DNA from: Zoogloeaceae bacterium | Lineage (GTDB): Bacteria > Pseudomonadota > Gammaproteobacteria > Burkholderiales > Rhodocyclaceae | Direction: 5' to 3' | Length of the DNA stretch: 64,000 nt | Assembly (NCBI GenBank): GCA_024235635.1 | Contig: JACKMA010000002.1 | Coordinates: forward strand, 868,001 to 932,000 | Shown here: piece by piece, positions 54,074-62,694 of the stretch | Numbering within the stretch: the first letter of the stretch is position 1 | Layout: every line of letters begins with the position of its first letter | The notes under the pieces: generated by a model | The model's database searches: none | Told to the model about the DNA's origin: nothing | What the model saw: the letters and a program-made list of their open reading frames with translations, nothing else | Program-made: the position numbers and the translations under genes

Positions 54074-54607
54074 TCACTTGGCGTGACCGTCCTCGCCGCC
54101 GAGAAAGTTACGGGCGCCGTCATGGCCGTGTTCGGCGGCCCGCCGGATCCATTTCATGGCCTCTTCCTGGCTGCGGATGACGCCCTTGCCGGCGAGGAAC
54201 AGCAGCCCGAGGTTGTATTCGGCCTCGGCATGATCCCGACTCGCCGCCTCGTGGAACCACTTTGCCGCCTCGAGATCCGGATCATCCGCCTCGTTCGGCA
54301 CGGTATGTCCGAATACATAGATGTTGCCGACCAGATACATCGCGTCGACATTGCCCGCCTCGGCGCTGAGACGAGCCAGTTCGAGCGCCCGATTCTCGTC
54401 TTCGGGAACGCCGTGGCCGTAGAAGTACAGAATGGCCAGCCGGTGCTGCGCGATTGCATCGCCGCTCTCCGCCAGCGGCTGCAGCTGATGCGCGGCCTCC
54501 TCGTACTTGCCCGCGTCGAGCAGCGCGATCGCGTCATCGACCGGTGCGGCGAGCGCAGGTGCCGCGCCGGCCAGCAGGACAAGGGACAGACACAGACTTT
54601 TGAGCAT
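54074..54607 (-). CDS. Exported Sel1-repeat protein
   Basis: 177 residues. Signal peptide ending in ALAAP, then Sel1-like repeats (AQHRLAILYFYGHGVPEDEN, AMYLVGNIYVFGH, AEYNLGLLFLAGKGV, AMKWIRRAAEHGH). Sel1 repeats mediate protein contacts. ATG 54607 has AAGGAG upstream and gives a clean signal; ATG 54775 would add an unlikely 56-residue leader. It is divergent from the histidine kinase and resembles the Sel1 gene at 57864. Confidence 0.85.
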   Translation of the reverse strand: MLKSLCLSLVLLAGAAPALAAPVDDAIALLDAGKYEEAAHQLQPLAESGDAIAQHRLAILYFYGHGVPEDENRALELARLSAEAGNVDAMYLVGNIYVFGHTVPNEADDPDLEAAKWFHEAASRDHAEAEYNLGLLFLAGKGVIRSQEEAMKWIRRAAEHGHDGARNFLGGEDGHAK

Positions 54608-54879
54608 GGGGAACAGAACTCCTTTTCGGGGATGGGGCGAGCGGGCGGCGATCGATGCCGTCGCCCTCGACAGATGTGCGGCCGCGTCGCTCTGCGCAAG
54701 ATTCATACCGCGGATCGATCGCAGGGTCGCCCAGCGCCCCGCCCCGGATTCCAGGCGCGCATCTTGCAGTTCCATTCGTTACGCGCCACAGGGCGGACAT
54801 TTGCCCAAGCGCCCCTTATACCGCACCATTCCACTGGTGCGCCGCCGTCGCGACCTATCCGGCGGCCACCGCACACGGC

Positions 54880-56409
54880 ATGAGCAAGCACGAACTCACC
54901 GCTGGACCGGAGGAGGAGGAGCGCGAAACGCCTTCCACCGACGGTCGCCACGAAGGCCTCTCGCTGAAGGTCAAGGGCGTGCTCGCCTTCATCGCCTTCG
55001 TGCTCTACGCGCTGCTGGTCGGCATCTTCACCGACGCCGAGCGCCAGAAGCTGCTGGTGATGGTCGAAGACCTCGAGCGAGTGCATCGCTCGGAGGAACT
55101 GCTGGTCCAGATCAACATGTCGATGGCGCGCACGCTGCTGTCGGTCAACGTCGCGTTCTCCGCGACCGATCCACTGGCCGCCGCCCCGGGGGCGGTGATC
55201 GAGATCGAAGCGACGCGCTCGCTGCTGCGCTCGCTGGAGGACAAGCACCCGCGGATCCTGATCCTTTCCCACGAGTTGCAGGCCCTGACCAACGACCTGG
55301 TCAGCAGCCCGGGCCGCGGCGTGCTGGCGGTCACGCGGACCACCCTGCACGAACTGATCAACGAGCTCGAGCAAATCACGCAGGCGACGCGCGACCGCAA
55401 GTCGCGACTGCTCGCCGAGTACCGGGTCACCTATGACCGGGTCACGCTGCAGGGACTGGCGTTCGCCGTGCTCGGCATCATCGTGCTCGGTGCGGCGACC
55501 GCGATCTTCTTCAGCCGGCTGACCTGGGACATCCGCAAGCTCGAATCGCGAGCGCTCGACATTGTCAACGGCTACCGCGGCGAGGAACTCGACGTCACCC
55601 GCCGCGACGAGGTCGGCAGCCTGATGCGGGCGGTCAACCAGATGCAGAGCGACCTGCGCGAACGGGAGCGCCACATCGAGCGTGCCCGCCAGGAGCAGTT
55701 CCATCGCGAGAAGATGGTTGCGGTCGGCTCGCTCGCATCCCAGCTTGCCCACGAGATCAACAACCCGATCGCCGCAATCAGCGGCATCGCCAGTTCGATC
55801 CGTTCGGCGTGCGTTCCCGGCTGCCAGCACCAGGGTGTCAGCTGCGAACCCGAACTGATCCTCGAACAGACCCGGCGCATCTCCCAGATCACCCGCCAGA
55901 TCGCCGACTTCACCCGCCCGCAGCCGCTGTCGCCCGAATTGCTGGACCTCAATCAGCTGATCCGCTCGACGATCAACTTCGTCGCCTTCGACCGCCGTTT
56001 CCGCGGCATCGAGCTGTCGACCGATCTCGATGGCGAGTTGCCTGCGGTGCGCGCCGTCGCCGATCACGTCACCCAGACCCTGATGAATCTGCTGATCAAC
56101 GCCGCCGACGCGATGGAAGAGAATCCCGAAGCGCCCGAGATCAACGTCGTCAGCCGGACCGACGACCAGCATGCGGTAATCGAGGTGCGCGACAACGGCA
56201 AGGGCATGGACGCCGAGACGCTTGGTCGCGCCTTCGACGAGTATTTCACGACCAAGCCGGCCGGCAAGGGTTCCGGCCTGGGGCTCGCGCTCAGCCGCGA
56301 ACTGATCCGTGACGGCGGCGGCACCCTGATCCTGGAGTCCGAGCCCGGCGCCGGCACGACGGCACGGATCACCCTGCCCTTGAACGTAACCGAAGCCGTC
56401 CGGGCATGA
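54880..56409 (+). CDS. Sensor histidine kinase with Cys-rich DHp insertion
   Basis: 509 residues: transmembrane helices at about 33-50 and 190-211 flanking a periplasmic helical sensor domain, HAMP (about 212-265), DHp domain with phospho-acceptor His291 in QLAHEINNPIAA, and an HATPase domain (NLLINAADAM, DNGKGMD, GKGSGLGLAL). Between the two DHp helices lies CVPGCQHQGVSC (Cys311, Cys315, His317, Cys322), which is not standard and could bind a metal or cluster or sense redox state. It pairs with the sigma-54 response regulator 40 bp downstream. Confidence 0.93.
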   Translation: MSKHELTAGPEEEERETPSTDGRHEGLSLKVKGVLAFIAFVLYALLVGIFTDAERQKLLVMVEDLERVHRSEELLVQINMSMARTLLSVNVAFSATDPLAAAPGAVIEIEATRSLLRSLEDKHPRILILSHELQALTNDLVSSPGRGVLAVTRTTLHELINELEQITQATRDRKSRLLAEYRVTYDRVTLQGLAFAVLGIIVLGAATAIFFSRLTWDIRKLESRALDIVNGYRGEELDVTRRDEVGSLMRAVNQMQSDLRERERHIERARQEQFHREKMVAVGSLASQLAHEINNPIAAISGIASSIRSACVPGCQHQGVSCEPELILEQTRRISQITRQIADFTRPQPLSPELLDLNQLIRSTINFVAFDRRFRGIELSTDLDGELPAVRAVADHVTQTLMNLLINAADAMEENPEAPEINVVSRTDDQHAVIEVRDNGKGMDAETLGRAFDEYFTTKPAGKGSGLGLALSRELIRDGGGTLILESEPGAGTTARITLPLNVTEAVRA

Positions 56410-56449
56410 GCGCAGGCCGGTCCGGACCCCCTGAAGGAGAGATCACTCG

Positions 56450-57820
56450 ATGCACGTGCTGGTAATCGACGACGAACGTGCCATCCGCGAAATCATCGCG
56501 GACGCCTGTACCCGTGCCGGCTACTCGGTCGATCAGGCGGCGACCTGCAAGGAAGCCGCCGCCAAGCTGGTTCGCGGCGATGTGGACATCGCGCTGTGCG
56601 ACATCAAGCTGCCCGACGGTGACGGCGTCGAGCTGGTGCGCTCGATCAAGGAGTCTCGGATCGAGACCAACTTCATCATGGTGACCGCCTTCGCGTCGAT
56701 GGAGACGGCGGTGGATGCGCTGCGCGCCGGCGCGTCCGACTACATCGTCAAGCCGGCCAACATGGAGGAACTGCTTCACCGCGTGCAGCAGGTCGCCTCG
56801 CTGCGCGGCCTGCGCGAGGAAAACCGCGTGTTGCGCCAGTTCGCCAAGGGCGACGCACCGACCTTCCGCTTCTCGTCGCCCGCGATGCAGGCTGTCGAGC
56901 GACTGGCCGGCAAGGTCGCGCCGACCGAAAGCACGGTGCTGGTGACCGGCGAATCGGGTACCGGCAAGGGCGTGCTCGCCCGCTTCATCCACGAACACAG
57001 CCGCAGGGCCGACCACCTGTTCCTGCCGGTCAACTGCTCCGCGATCCCCGAGACGCTGCTCGAAAGCGAATTTTTCGGCCACACCAAGGGGGCCTTTACC
57101 GGCGCCGACAAGGCCCGCAAGGGTCTGTTCCTGCAGGCGGACCAGGGCACCCTGTTCCTCGACGAGGTCGGCGAGCTGCCGATGCACATGCAGACCAAGC
57201 TGCTCCACGCGATCGAGGAGAAGGAGATTCGCGCGGTGGGCAGCGAACAGCCCAGGCGGGTGGACTGCCGTATCATCGCGGCCACCAATCGGGATCTGCA
57301 GCAGATGGTCGGCGACGGCACGTTCCGCGAAGACCTGTTCTTCCGCATCAGCATGTTCCACATCCACATTCCACCGCTGCGCGAGCGCCATGGCGACATC
57401 CGCGGTCTGATCGATTTCCTGCTCGAGCGCGCACGCAGTCAGGCCGGCGCGACCGAGCGGCTCGGTCTGGCGACCGATGCCGAGCGCCTGCTGCTGGGCT
57501 ACCCGTGGCCGGGCAACGTGCGCCAGCTCGAGAACGTGATCAATCGCGCCTGCATCCTGGCCGAGGACGACGCCATCGCAATGACCGACCTGCCGCCCGA
57601 GATCACCCGCGGCAGCCGCGCCGCTGGCGGCACTGGCACGTCAATTGCTCCCGCAAGCTGTTTGCGCGATCAGCTGCGCGAGATCGAAGCGCAGTTGGTA
57701 TTCAAGGCGCTCGACGAGGCCGGCGGCGACCGACGGGTGGCCGCTCAGGCGCTGGGCATCGGCCTGTCGAGCCTGTACCGGAAAATCGAGGAGTTCGAAT
57801 CCCTGGGTCTGCGGACCTGA
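56450..57820 (+). CDS. NtrC-family sigma-54-dependent response regulator
   Basis: 456 residues. Receiver domain with phospho-acceptor Asp51 (CDIKLPDGDG), AAA+ domain with Walker A GESGTGKG (167-174), the sigma-54 contact loop GAFTGA (214-219), Walker B LFLDEVGELP, and a C-terminal Fis-type helix-turn-helix (DRRVAAQALGIGLSSLYRKI). GAFTGA means it can activate sigma-54 RNA polymerase. GAAGGAG precedes the ATG. Candidate targets are the -24/-12 sites at 30839 and 47493 (inference). Confidence 0.96.
   Translation: MHVLVIDDERAIREIIADACTRAGYSVDQAATCKEAAAKLVRGDVDIALCDIKLPDGDGVELVRSIKESRIETNFIMVTAFASMETAVDALRAGASDYIVKPANMEELLHRVQQVASLRGLREENRVLRQFAKGDAPTFRFSSPAMQAVERLAGKVAPTESTVLVTGESGTGKGVLARFIHEHSRRADHLFLPVNCSAIPETLLESEFFGHTKGAFTGADKARKGLFLQADQGTLFLDEVGELPMHMQTKLLHAIEEKEIRAVGSEQPRRVDCRIIAATNRDLQQMVGDGTFREDLFFRISMFHIHIPPLRERHGDIRGLIDFLLERARSQAGATERLGLATDAERLLLGYPWPGNVRQLENVINRACILAEDDAIAMTDLPPEITRGSRAAGGTGTSIAPASCLRDQLREIEAQLVFKALDEAGGDRRVAAQALGIGLSSLYRKIEEFESLGLRT
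57634..57649 (+). promoter_or_regulatory. Perfect sigma-54 consensus inside the response-regulator gene
   Basis: TGGCAC-GTCAA-TTGCT matches the -24/-12 consensus at all conserved positions. It lies in codons of the flexible linker between the AAA+ and DNA-binding domains and points toward the Sel1-cytochrome-propeller genes (ATG at 57864, about 205 bp away). It could drive that operon; a chance match in coding sequence remains possible. Confidence 0.5.
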
Positions 57821-57863
57821 GACAGACGCCGATCCTGCCCACTCCGTCCGGAAAAGGATGACC

Positions 57864-58499
57864 ATGATCTTTCCCGTCGCAAAGAATCCGATTCTCGCTT
57901 TCAAGTCGCTGGCCGTCGCCGTGCTGCTGGCGATCGCACCGATCGCGACGCGCGCCGACGTCGACAGCGACTTCGCGGCCGGCATGGCTGCCTTTCGCAG
58001 CGGTGACCTGTTTTCGGCGATGGAACCGCTTCGCCGCGCCGCCGACGCCGGCCACCCCCACGCCCAGTCGATGCTTGCCTACATCCTCGATCTCGGCGAA
58101 TACAACGCCGAGGCGTACCGCTACTACAAGATGTCGGCAGACCAGGATTTTCCGGACGGCATCTACGGCCTGGCGTCGATGACGATCAGCGGCGATGGTG
58201 TCGAGCAGGACGTCGAAAAGGGCTTCGCGCTGCTCAAGCGTGCGGCGGCGCTCGGCCACGAGCGCTCCTGGAACGCACTGGCGGACGGCCTGCTCAACGG
58301 CACACTGGCGCCGCCGACCGATCAGCCGGACGCCGAAACGATCCTGACCAGGAGCGCCGAGACCGGCTACATGCGTTCGATCGACGCACTGTCGATGGCC
58401 TATTCGAAGGGCATGCTCGGTATCGCTCCGGATCCGGACAAGGCGGCGCTGTGGAGCAAGAAGGCCGGCGATGCCAAGGCGGGCGAGGACAAGAAATAG
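57864..58499 (+). CDS. Exported Sel1-like repeat protein
   Basis: 211 residues: signal peptide ending near TRADV, followed by Sel1/TPR-like repeats (LFSAMEPLRRAADAGHPHAQSMLAYILDLG, YGLASMTISGDGVEQDVEKG). AAAAGG is spaced correctly for ATG 57864, while the ATG at 57858 abuts it. Second Sel1 protein flanking the two-component genes. Nine bases separate it from the cytochrome gene. Confidence 0.83.
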   Translation: MIFPVAKNPILAFKSLAVAVLLAIAPIATRADVDSDFAAGMAAFRSGDLFSAMEPLRRAADAGHPHAQSMLAYILDLGEYNAEAYRYYKMSADQDFPDGIYGLASMTISGDGVEQDVEKGFALLKRAAALGHERSWNALADGLLNGTLAPPTDQPDAETILTRSAETGYMRSIDALSMAYSKGMLGIAPDPDKAALWSKKAGDAKAGEDKK

Positions 58500-58508
58500 G
58501 AGAACGCG

Positions 58509-58811
58509 ATGAAGAATGCCATCCTGATGGCGCTGCTGGCCATGCTCGCCACAACCGCGGCGCAGGCGGCGGATCCGATGAACGGACGACAGATCTACGA
58601 AATGAACTGCGCGGTCTGCCACGGTGTCGGTGGTCATCCGGTGCTGCCGTCGGCGCCGAGCTTTGCCAAGGGCGAGCGCATGATGCAGCCCGACACCATG
58701 CTGATCGACTCGATCGAAAACGGCAAGAACGTGATGCCCGGTTTTTTCGGCATCCTGCGCCGGCAGGAGATCCGTGACGTCATCGCCTATCTCAGAACCC
58801 TGCACCGCTGA
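58509..58811 (+). CDS. Small monohaem class I cytochrome c
   Basis: 100 residues: signal peptide (about 1-21), haem motif CAVCH (34-38), axial Met76 in NVMPGFFG, and a closing helix VIAYLRTL. Periplasmic electron carrier. It lies between a Sel1 gene and a propeller gene with gaps of 9 and 5 bp, so the four genes form one operon. The redox partner is unknown. Confidence 0.92.
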   Translation: MKNAILMALLAMLATTAAQAADPMNGRQIYEMNCAVCHGVGGHPVLPSAPSFAKGERMMQPDTMLIDSIENGKNVMPGFFGILRRQEIRDVIAYLRTLHR

Positions 58812-58816
58812 CCGCC

Positions 58817-59884
58817 ATGCCCATGCCCAGATTTCTGCGACAACTCGCCGCTTCAGCCCTGCTCGCCACCAGCCTCGCCGCGAGCGCCGAGGACGCCAAG
58901 CCGGTCGTCCTCGAGACCTTCAACGTCGGACAGAACGTCTATGTCCGTTCGCTGCATTTCGACCCGACCGACAACACCATGTGGGTCGGCACCTCCAGCG
59001 GCGTCCATGCCATCGACCTCGCCACCAATACCCCCAGGCACACCTTCACCCGTGACGACGGGCTCGCCAACGAGTACGTCTTCGCGATCGGCACCGACAC
59101 CCGCGGCTACAAGTGGTTCGGCACCAATGCCGGCGGCGCGTCGAGCTACAAGGACGGGGAATGGAAGACCTATTTCCCGATGCACGGACTGGCCGACTAC
59201 TGGATCTATTCATTCGCCAACGGCAAGGACGGTGACCTGTGGATCGGCACCTGGGCCGGTGCCAGCCGCTTCGATGTCGACACCGGCGAATTCACCACCT
59301 ACGTCAAGGAACTGATCAACGAATGGGTCTACGGCCTCGACGTGGACGGTTCGGGCAAGGTCTGGTTCGGCACCGAAGGCGGCCTGTCGATGTACGACGG
59401 CGAGAACTGGCGCTCCTGGACCCATGCCGACGGGCTCGGCGCGCCGAACGCCGACGACCGGCCGGCAAGCACCAACACCGGTCTCGGCACGCGCAGCCGT
59501 CACGACCTGTCGACCATGGCTGCCGGCATGCAGACCTACAACCCCAACTACTGCTTCGCGGTTCACGTCGATCAGGACCAGAAGGTGTGGATCGGCACCT
59601 GGGGCGGCGGCGTCAGCCGCTTCGACGGCAGCCAGTTCGAGAGCTTCACGGTCAAGGACGGGCTCGCCGGCACCATCGTCTACTCGATTGCGCGGGACCA
59701 CGACGACGTACTGTGGTTCGGCACCAGCGGGGGCGTCAGCCGGTACGACGGCAAGACCTTCCAGAACGTCACCGTGGCCGACGGCCTGCTCGACGCCAAC
59801 GTCTACGCACTGGCCGTCGCGCCCGACGGCTCGGTGTGGGCCGGCACCCGCCACGGTGTCGCCCGCATCGGCAACAAGCAATGA
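58817..59884 (+). CDS. Exported two-component-regulator-type beta-propeller protein
   Basis: 355 residues: signal peptide ending in ASAED, then about seven propeller blades with the Reg_prop signature (MWVGTSSGVHAIDL, LWIGTWAGASRFD, VWFGTEGGLSMYDGENW, VWIGTWGGGVSRFDG). These repeats normally form sensor domains of hybrid kinases; here they stand alone. The insertion around 205-240 (GAPNADDRPAS to YNPNYCFAV) is also found in the next gene. Probably a periplasmic binding or scaffold protein; ligand unknown. Confidence 0.88.
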   Translation: MPMPRFLRQLAASALLATSLAASAEDAKPVVLETFNVGQNVYVRSLHFDPTDNTMWVGTSSGVHAIDLATNTPRHTFTRDDGLANEYVFAIGTDTRGYKWFGTNAGGASSYKDGEWKTYFPMHGLADYWIYSFANGKDGDLWIGTWAGASRFDVDTGEFTTYVKELINEWVYGLDVDGSGKVWFGTEGGLSMYDGENWRSWTHADGLGAPNADDRPASTNTGLGTRSRHDLSTMAAGMQTYNPNYCFAVHVDQDQKVWIGTWGGGVSRFDGSQFESFTVKDGLAGTIVYSIARDHDDVLWFGTSGGVSRYDGKTFQNVTVADGLLDANVYALAVAPDGSVWAGTRHGVARIGNKQ

Positions 59885-59918
59885 ACCCGATTCAACGAAA
59901 TCCAGGAGTCTCCGAGTA

Positions 59919-61196
59919 ATGGATCACAAGACACTCGCGGTCGCGGTGATCGTGGCAGGCGCTGCGATCGCCGGCGCCTACACCGTCGGCAAGCAACAGG
60001 GACAGAGCAGCGCGACCGCGCCTGCGCCGAAGCCGGCCGCGGCCGCGGCCCCGCCCGCGGCGGCACCGGCCGCCAGCGCACCGGCGGCGATGGCACCCCA
60101 GGCGGCTGCCGGCGCCGCGGCAGCGGCGCACCAGGGCATGAACCGCGAAGGCAAGGTCGGCTTCAACCCGTCCGAGCGCTTCACCCATTTCCGCGTGGGC
60201 AACAAGAACGTCAAATCGATCTATGCGGACGGCGGCACGATGTGGGTCGGCACGTCCGGCGGCGTGGTCCGCTACGAGCTTGCCAACGACCGCTTCAAGC
60301 TCTTCGACGTCAAGACCGGCCTGCTCTCGAACGGCATGTTCTACGTCGGACGGATCCAGGGCAAGCTCACCGTCGGCACCTACGGCGGCGGCATGTCGAT
60401 GCTCGACGAGGAGAAAGGCACGTGGGAGAACTTCAACATCCCCCAGGGACTCGGCGACGCCTTCGTCTATGACGTCATCGAGACCCGCGACGGCGACGTC
60501 TGGATCGCGACCTGGTCGGGCGTCAATCGGGTCAAGGGCGGCAAGCTGCACGACCGCAGCCAGTGGGAGCTGCACACGGTCGCAAGCACCGGCGGTGGCC
60601 TGCCGAACGACTGGGTCTATGGCCTCGCCGAAGGCAAGAACGGCGAGATCTGGCTCGCCACCGAAGGCGGCATGGCGCGCTTCGCCGACGGCCAGTGGGA
60701 AAACTGGAACCACGCCCGTGGCATCGGCGCCCCTTACGAGAAGGTACGCGACGACATCGCGTTCAAGGACGATCCGGGCAAGGCATCGCAGCACCACGCC
60801 CAGCAGAAGCGCGAGATGGGCCTGCAGGACGTTGACCAGGCCTACAACCCGAACTACATCGTCGCACTCGAGGTGGACCAGGACGGCAGCGTCTGGGCCG
60901 GTACCTGGGGGGGCGGCCTGGCCCATTACGTAGACGGCAACTGGGTCAACGTGACGACCAAGGAAGGGCTGCCCGGCAACCACGTCTTCATGCTGCACCG
61001 GGACGACAAGAATCGCCTCTGGATCGGTACCAACAACGGCCTCGCGCTCAAGCAGGACAACGGCTACAAGATATTGAGGACCGGCGACGGCCTGTTCAGC
61101 AATGCGGTGTTCTCGATGGCCACGACCGAGGACGGCAGCCTTTGGGTCGGCAGCTACGGCGGCGTCGCGCACATTCGCGGCGACACGATCAACTGA
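59919..61196 (+). CDS. Membrane-anchored beta-propeller protein
   Basis: 425 residues: N-terminal transmembrane anchor (about 5-22), Ala/Pro-rich linker (about 30-72), then propeller blades (MWVGTSGGVVRYELAND, LTVGTYGGGMSMLDEE, IWLATEGGMARFADGQWE, LWIGTNNGLALKQDNG). It is a paralogue of the preceding gene, including the GAPYEK to YNPNYIVAL insertion. A tethered partner of the soluble version is likely. Followed by a CRP/FNR regulator after 45 bp. Confidence 0.87.
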   Translation: MDHKTLAVAVIVAGAAIAGAYTVGKQQGQSSATAPAPKPAAAAAPPAAAPAASAPAAMAPQAAAGAAAAAHQGMNREGKVGFNPSERFTHFRVGNKNVKSIYADGGTMWVGTSGGVVRYELANDRFKLFDVKTGLLSNGMFYVGRIQGKLTVGTYGGGMSMLDEEKGTWENFNIPQGLGDAFVYDVIETRDGDVWIATWSGVNRVKGGKLHDRSQWELHTVASTGGGLPNDWVYGLAEGKNGEIWLATEGGMARFADGQWENWNHARGIGAPYEKVRDDIAFKDDPGKASQHHAQQKREMGLQDVDQAYNPNYIVALEVDQDGSVWAGTWGGGLAHYVDGNWVNVTTKEGLPGNHVFMLHRDDKNRLWIGTNNGLALKQDNGYKILRTGDGLFSNAVFSMATTEDGSLWVGSYGGVAHIRGDTIN

Positions 61197-61241
61197 ACCA
61201 TCGGGGCGGGCCGCTGCGCGGCGCGCACGGGAGGGGACGAA

Positions 61242-61967
61242 ATGCGGCCAACGCAGGCCGGTGACCGATACGCCGCCGAGGCGAACGGCCCCGATCTGTA
61301 CAGGATGCTGGAGCGCATGCCGATTCTGGCGGGACTGCCGGAGACGAGCATCGGCATGCTGTCCAGCGAGGCGCGCCTGACCCGCTTTTCCCGGGGCCAG
61401 ACGATCTTCCGCCGTGGCACCGCGCCGACCGGCCTCTATTTCGTGATCGGTGGCTCGGTCAAGCTGCTCGCCCAGGATGCCGACGGCCGCGAGAAGGTGA
61501 TCGAACTGTTCAGTTCAGGCCAGATGTTCGGCGAGATCGGCATATTCATGCACTCGTCCTACCGCTCGTGGGCCCAGGCGGTGGACCGCTGCACGCTGGT
61601 GCACGTCGAGCGCCACCACGTGATGAAGGCCATCGAATCCGATCAGGAACTCTCCGGCCGCATGCTGCGGGAGGTCTCGAGCCGGGTACAGAAGCTGATT
61701 GATGCGATCTGCACGACCTCCTCGCGGCTTGGAATCACCCGCGTCGCGACCTACCTCACCGAATTATCGGAGAGTGGCCACCCGGGTACCCAGGTGCAGT
61801 TGCCGGCGCCCAAGCGTACGGTCGCGTCGCTGCTCTCGCTGACCCACGAATCCTTCTCGCGAATCCTGCGCCGGCTCATCGACGAGCGGGTGATCGAAAT
61901 GAGCGGGCGCAACGTGACCATACTTGACCGGGAAAAGCTCAAGTCGCTGGTCATCAACTCCGAGTGA
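61242..61967 (+). CDS. CRP/FNR family transcription regulator
   Basis: 241 residues: cyclic-nucleotide-like domain (RGTAPTGLYFVIGGSVKLL, GEIGIF), dimer helix and helix-turn-helix RTVASLLSLTHESFSRILRRL. The recognition helix has the E-SFSR pattern expected to read TTGA-type half sites, as in Dnr at 22197. No N-terminal cysteine set for an iron-sulfur cluster. GGGAGGGG precedes the ATG. It may control the propeller operon before it or the Dnr-type boxes; the signal is unknown. Confidence 0.9.
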   Translation: MRPTQAGDRYAAEANGPDLYRMLERMPILAGLPETSIGMLSSEARLTRFSRGQTIFRRGTAPTGLYFVIGGSVKLLAQDADGREKVIELFSSGQMFGEIGIFMHSSYRSWAQAVDRCTLVHVERHHVMKAIESDQELSGRMLREVSSRVQKLIDAICTTSSRLGITRVATYLTELSESGHPGTQVQLPAPKRTVASLLSLTHESFSRILRRLIDERVIEMSGRNVTILDREKLKSLVINSE

Positions 61968-61975
61968 ACGCCCGC

Positions 61976-62581
61976 TCAGTACGGCATGTGCTGCCCGGGC
62001 TGCGCGACACTGTGGCAGCGAAAGCAGGCACGGTGGGTAATGAAGGCGACCCGGTCATGGCACTTGCCGCAGAATTCGCCGCGGAAGATGTCTTCCATGC
62101 GGATGCGCGCGGTGCCTGCCTTCTGCGCGAAGATCGCCGGATGGCAGTTGCTGCAGGCCAGCCATTCGGTGTGGGTCTTGTGCGGAAAGCGTACATAGGG
62201 CATGCCCTTGGTATTGCGCATGACGATGTCGAGATCGAGCGGAAGATAGGTCTCGTTCCCCTGCAACACCTCCCGCGGCGTGATCACACCGTCCCGCAGC
62301 GCCCTGGCCCAGTCCACCTTGCCGTTCTCGTCCAGCGGGAAGCCCTGCAGCGCTTCGTCGGGCCGCTGAAGACGCTCGTAGTCGGGGTTGGCCCGGTCGT
62401 AGGAGTCGAACTGCGGCTCGACGATCGGCCGCTGTGCGCCCGCCGGCTTCGGCGCCGGTTCCGCCGCCGGCTCGGATTCCGGGATCTGCGCGGGCCGCAG
62501 GAAGGCGGCCGCCGGATCGCCTGCGAGCAGCGCGAACACGAGCGCCAACAGGGTCGTCGAGCGGTTGACTGTGAAGTTCAT
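61976..62581 (-). CDS. Trihaem c7-type cytochrome (module B)
   Basis: 201 residues: signal peptide (about 1-26), Pro/Ala-rich segment, then three haem motifs CSNCH, CGKCH and CFRCH with distal histidines in VRFPHKTHTEWLACSNCH. It is the third copy of the module B type seen at 35611 (C-terminal half) and 38005. ATG 62581 gives a clean signal; ATG 62617 would add 12 residues. Convergent with the CRP gene (8 bp) and divergent from the last gene. Confidence 0.9.
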   Translation of the reverse strand: MNFTVNRSTTLLALVFALLAGDPAAAFLRPAQIPESEPAAEPAPKPAGAQRPIVEPQFDSYDRANPDYERLQRPDEALQGFPLDENGKVDWARALRDGVITPREVLQGNETYLPLDLDIVMRNTKGMPYVRFPHKTHTEWLACSNCHPAIFAQKAGTARIRMEDIFRGEFCGKCHDRVAFITHRACFRCHSVAQPGQHMPY

Positions 62582-62694
62582 GGCAAATCGCCCCTGTCGC
62601 AAGCACGGGAATTGCATCCGAACGCAGGAACCGGACCAGCTTGCGTGCGCCGTTCGCCACGCGCCGGCCGATCGGAACCGATTGCTGCCTGCCC

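Noticed and set aside
62601..62616. AAGCAC-GGGAA-TTGCA upstream of the haem-sensor cyclase
   Set aside because: The essential -25/-24 GG pair is broken (AG), so it is not a credible sigma-54 promoter despite a good -12 part.
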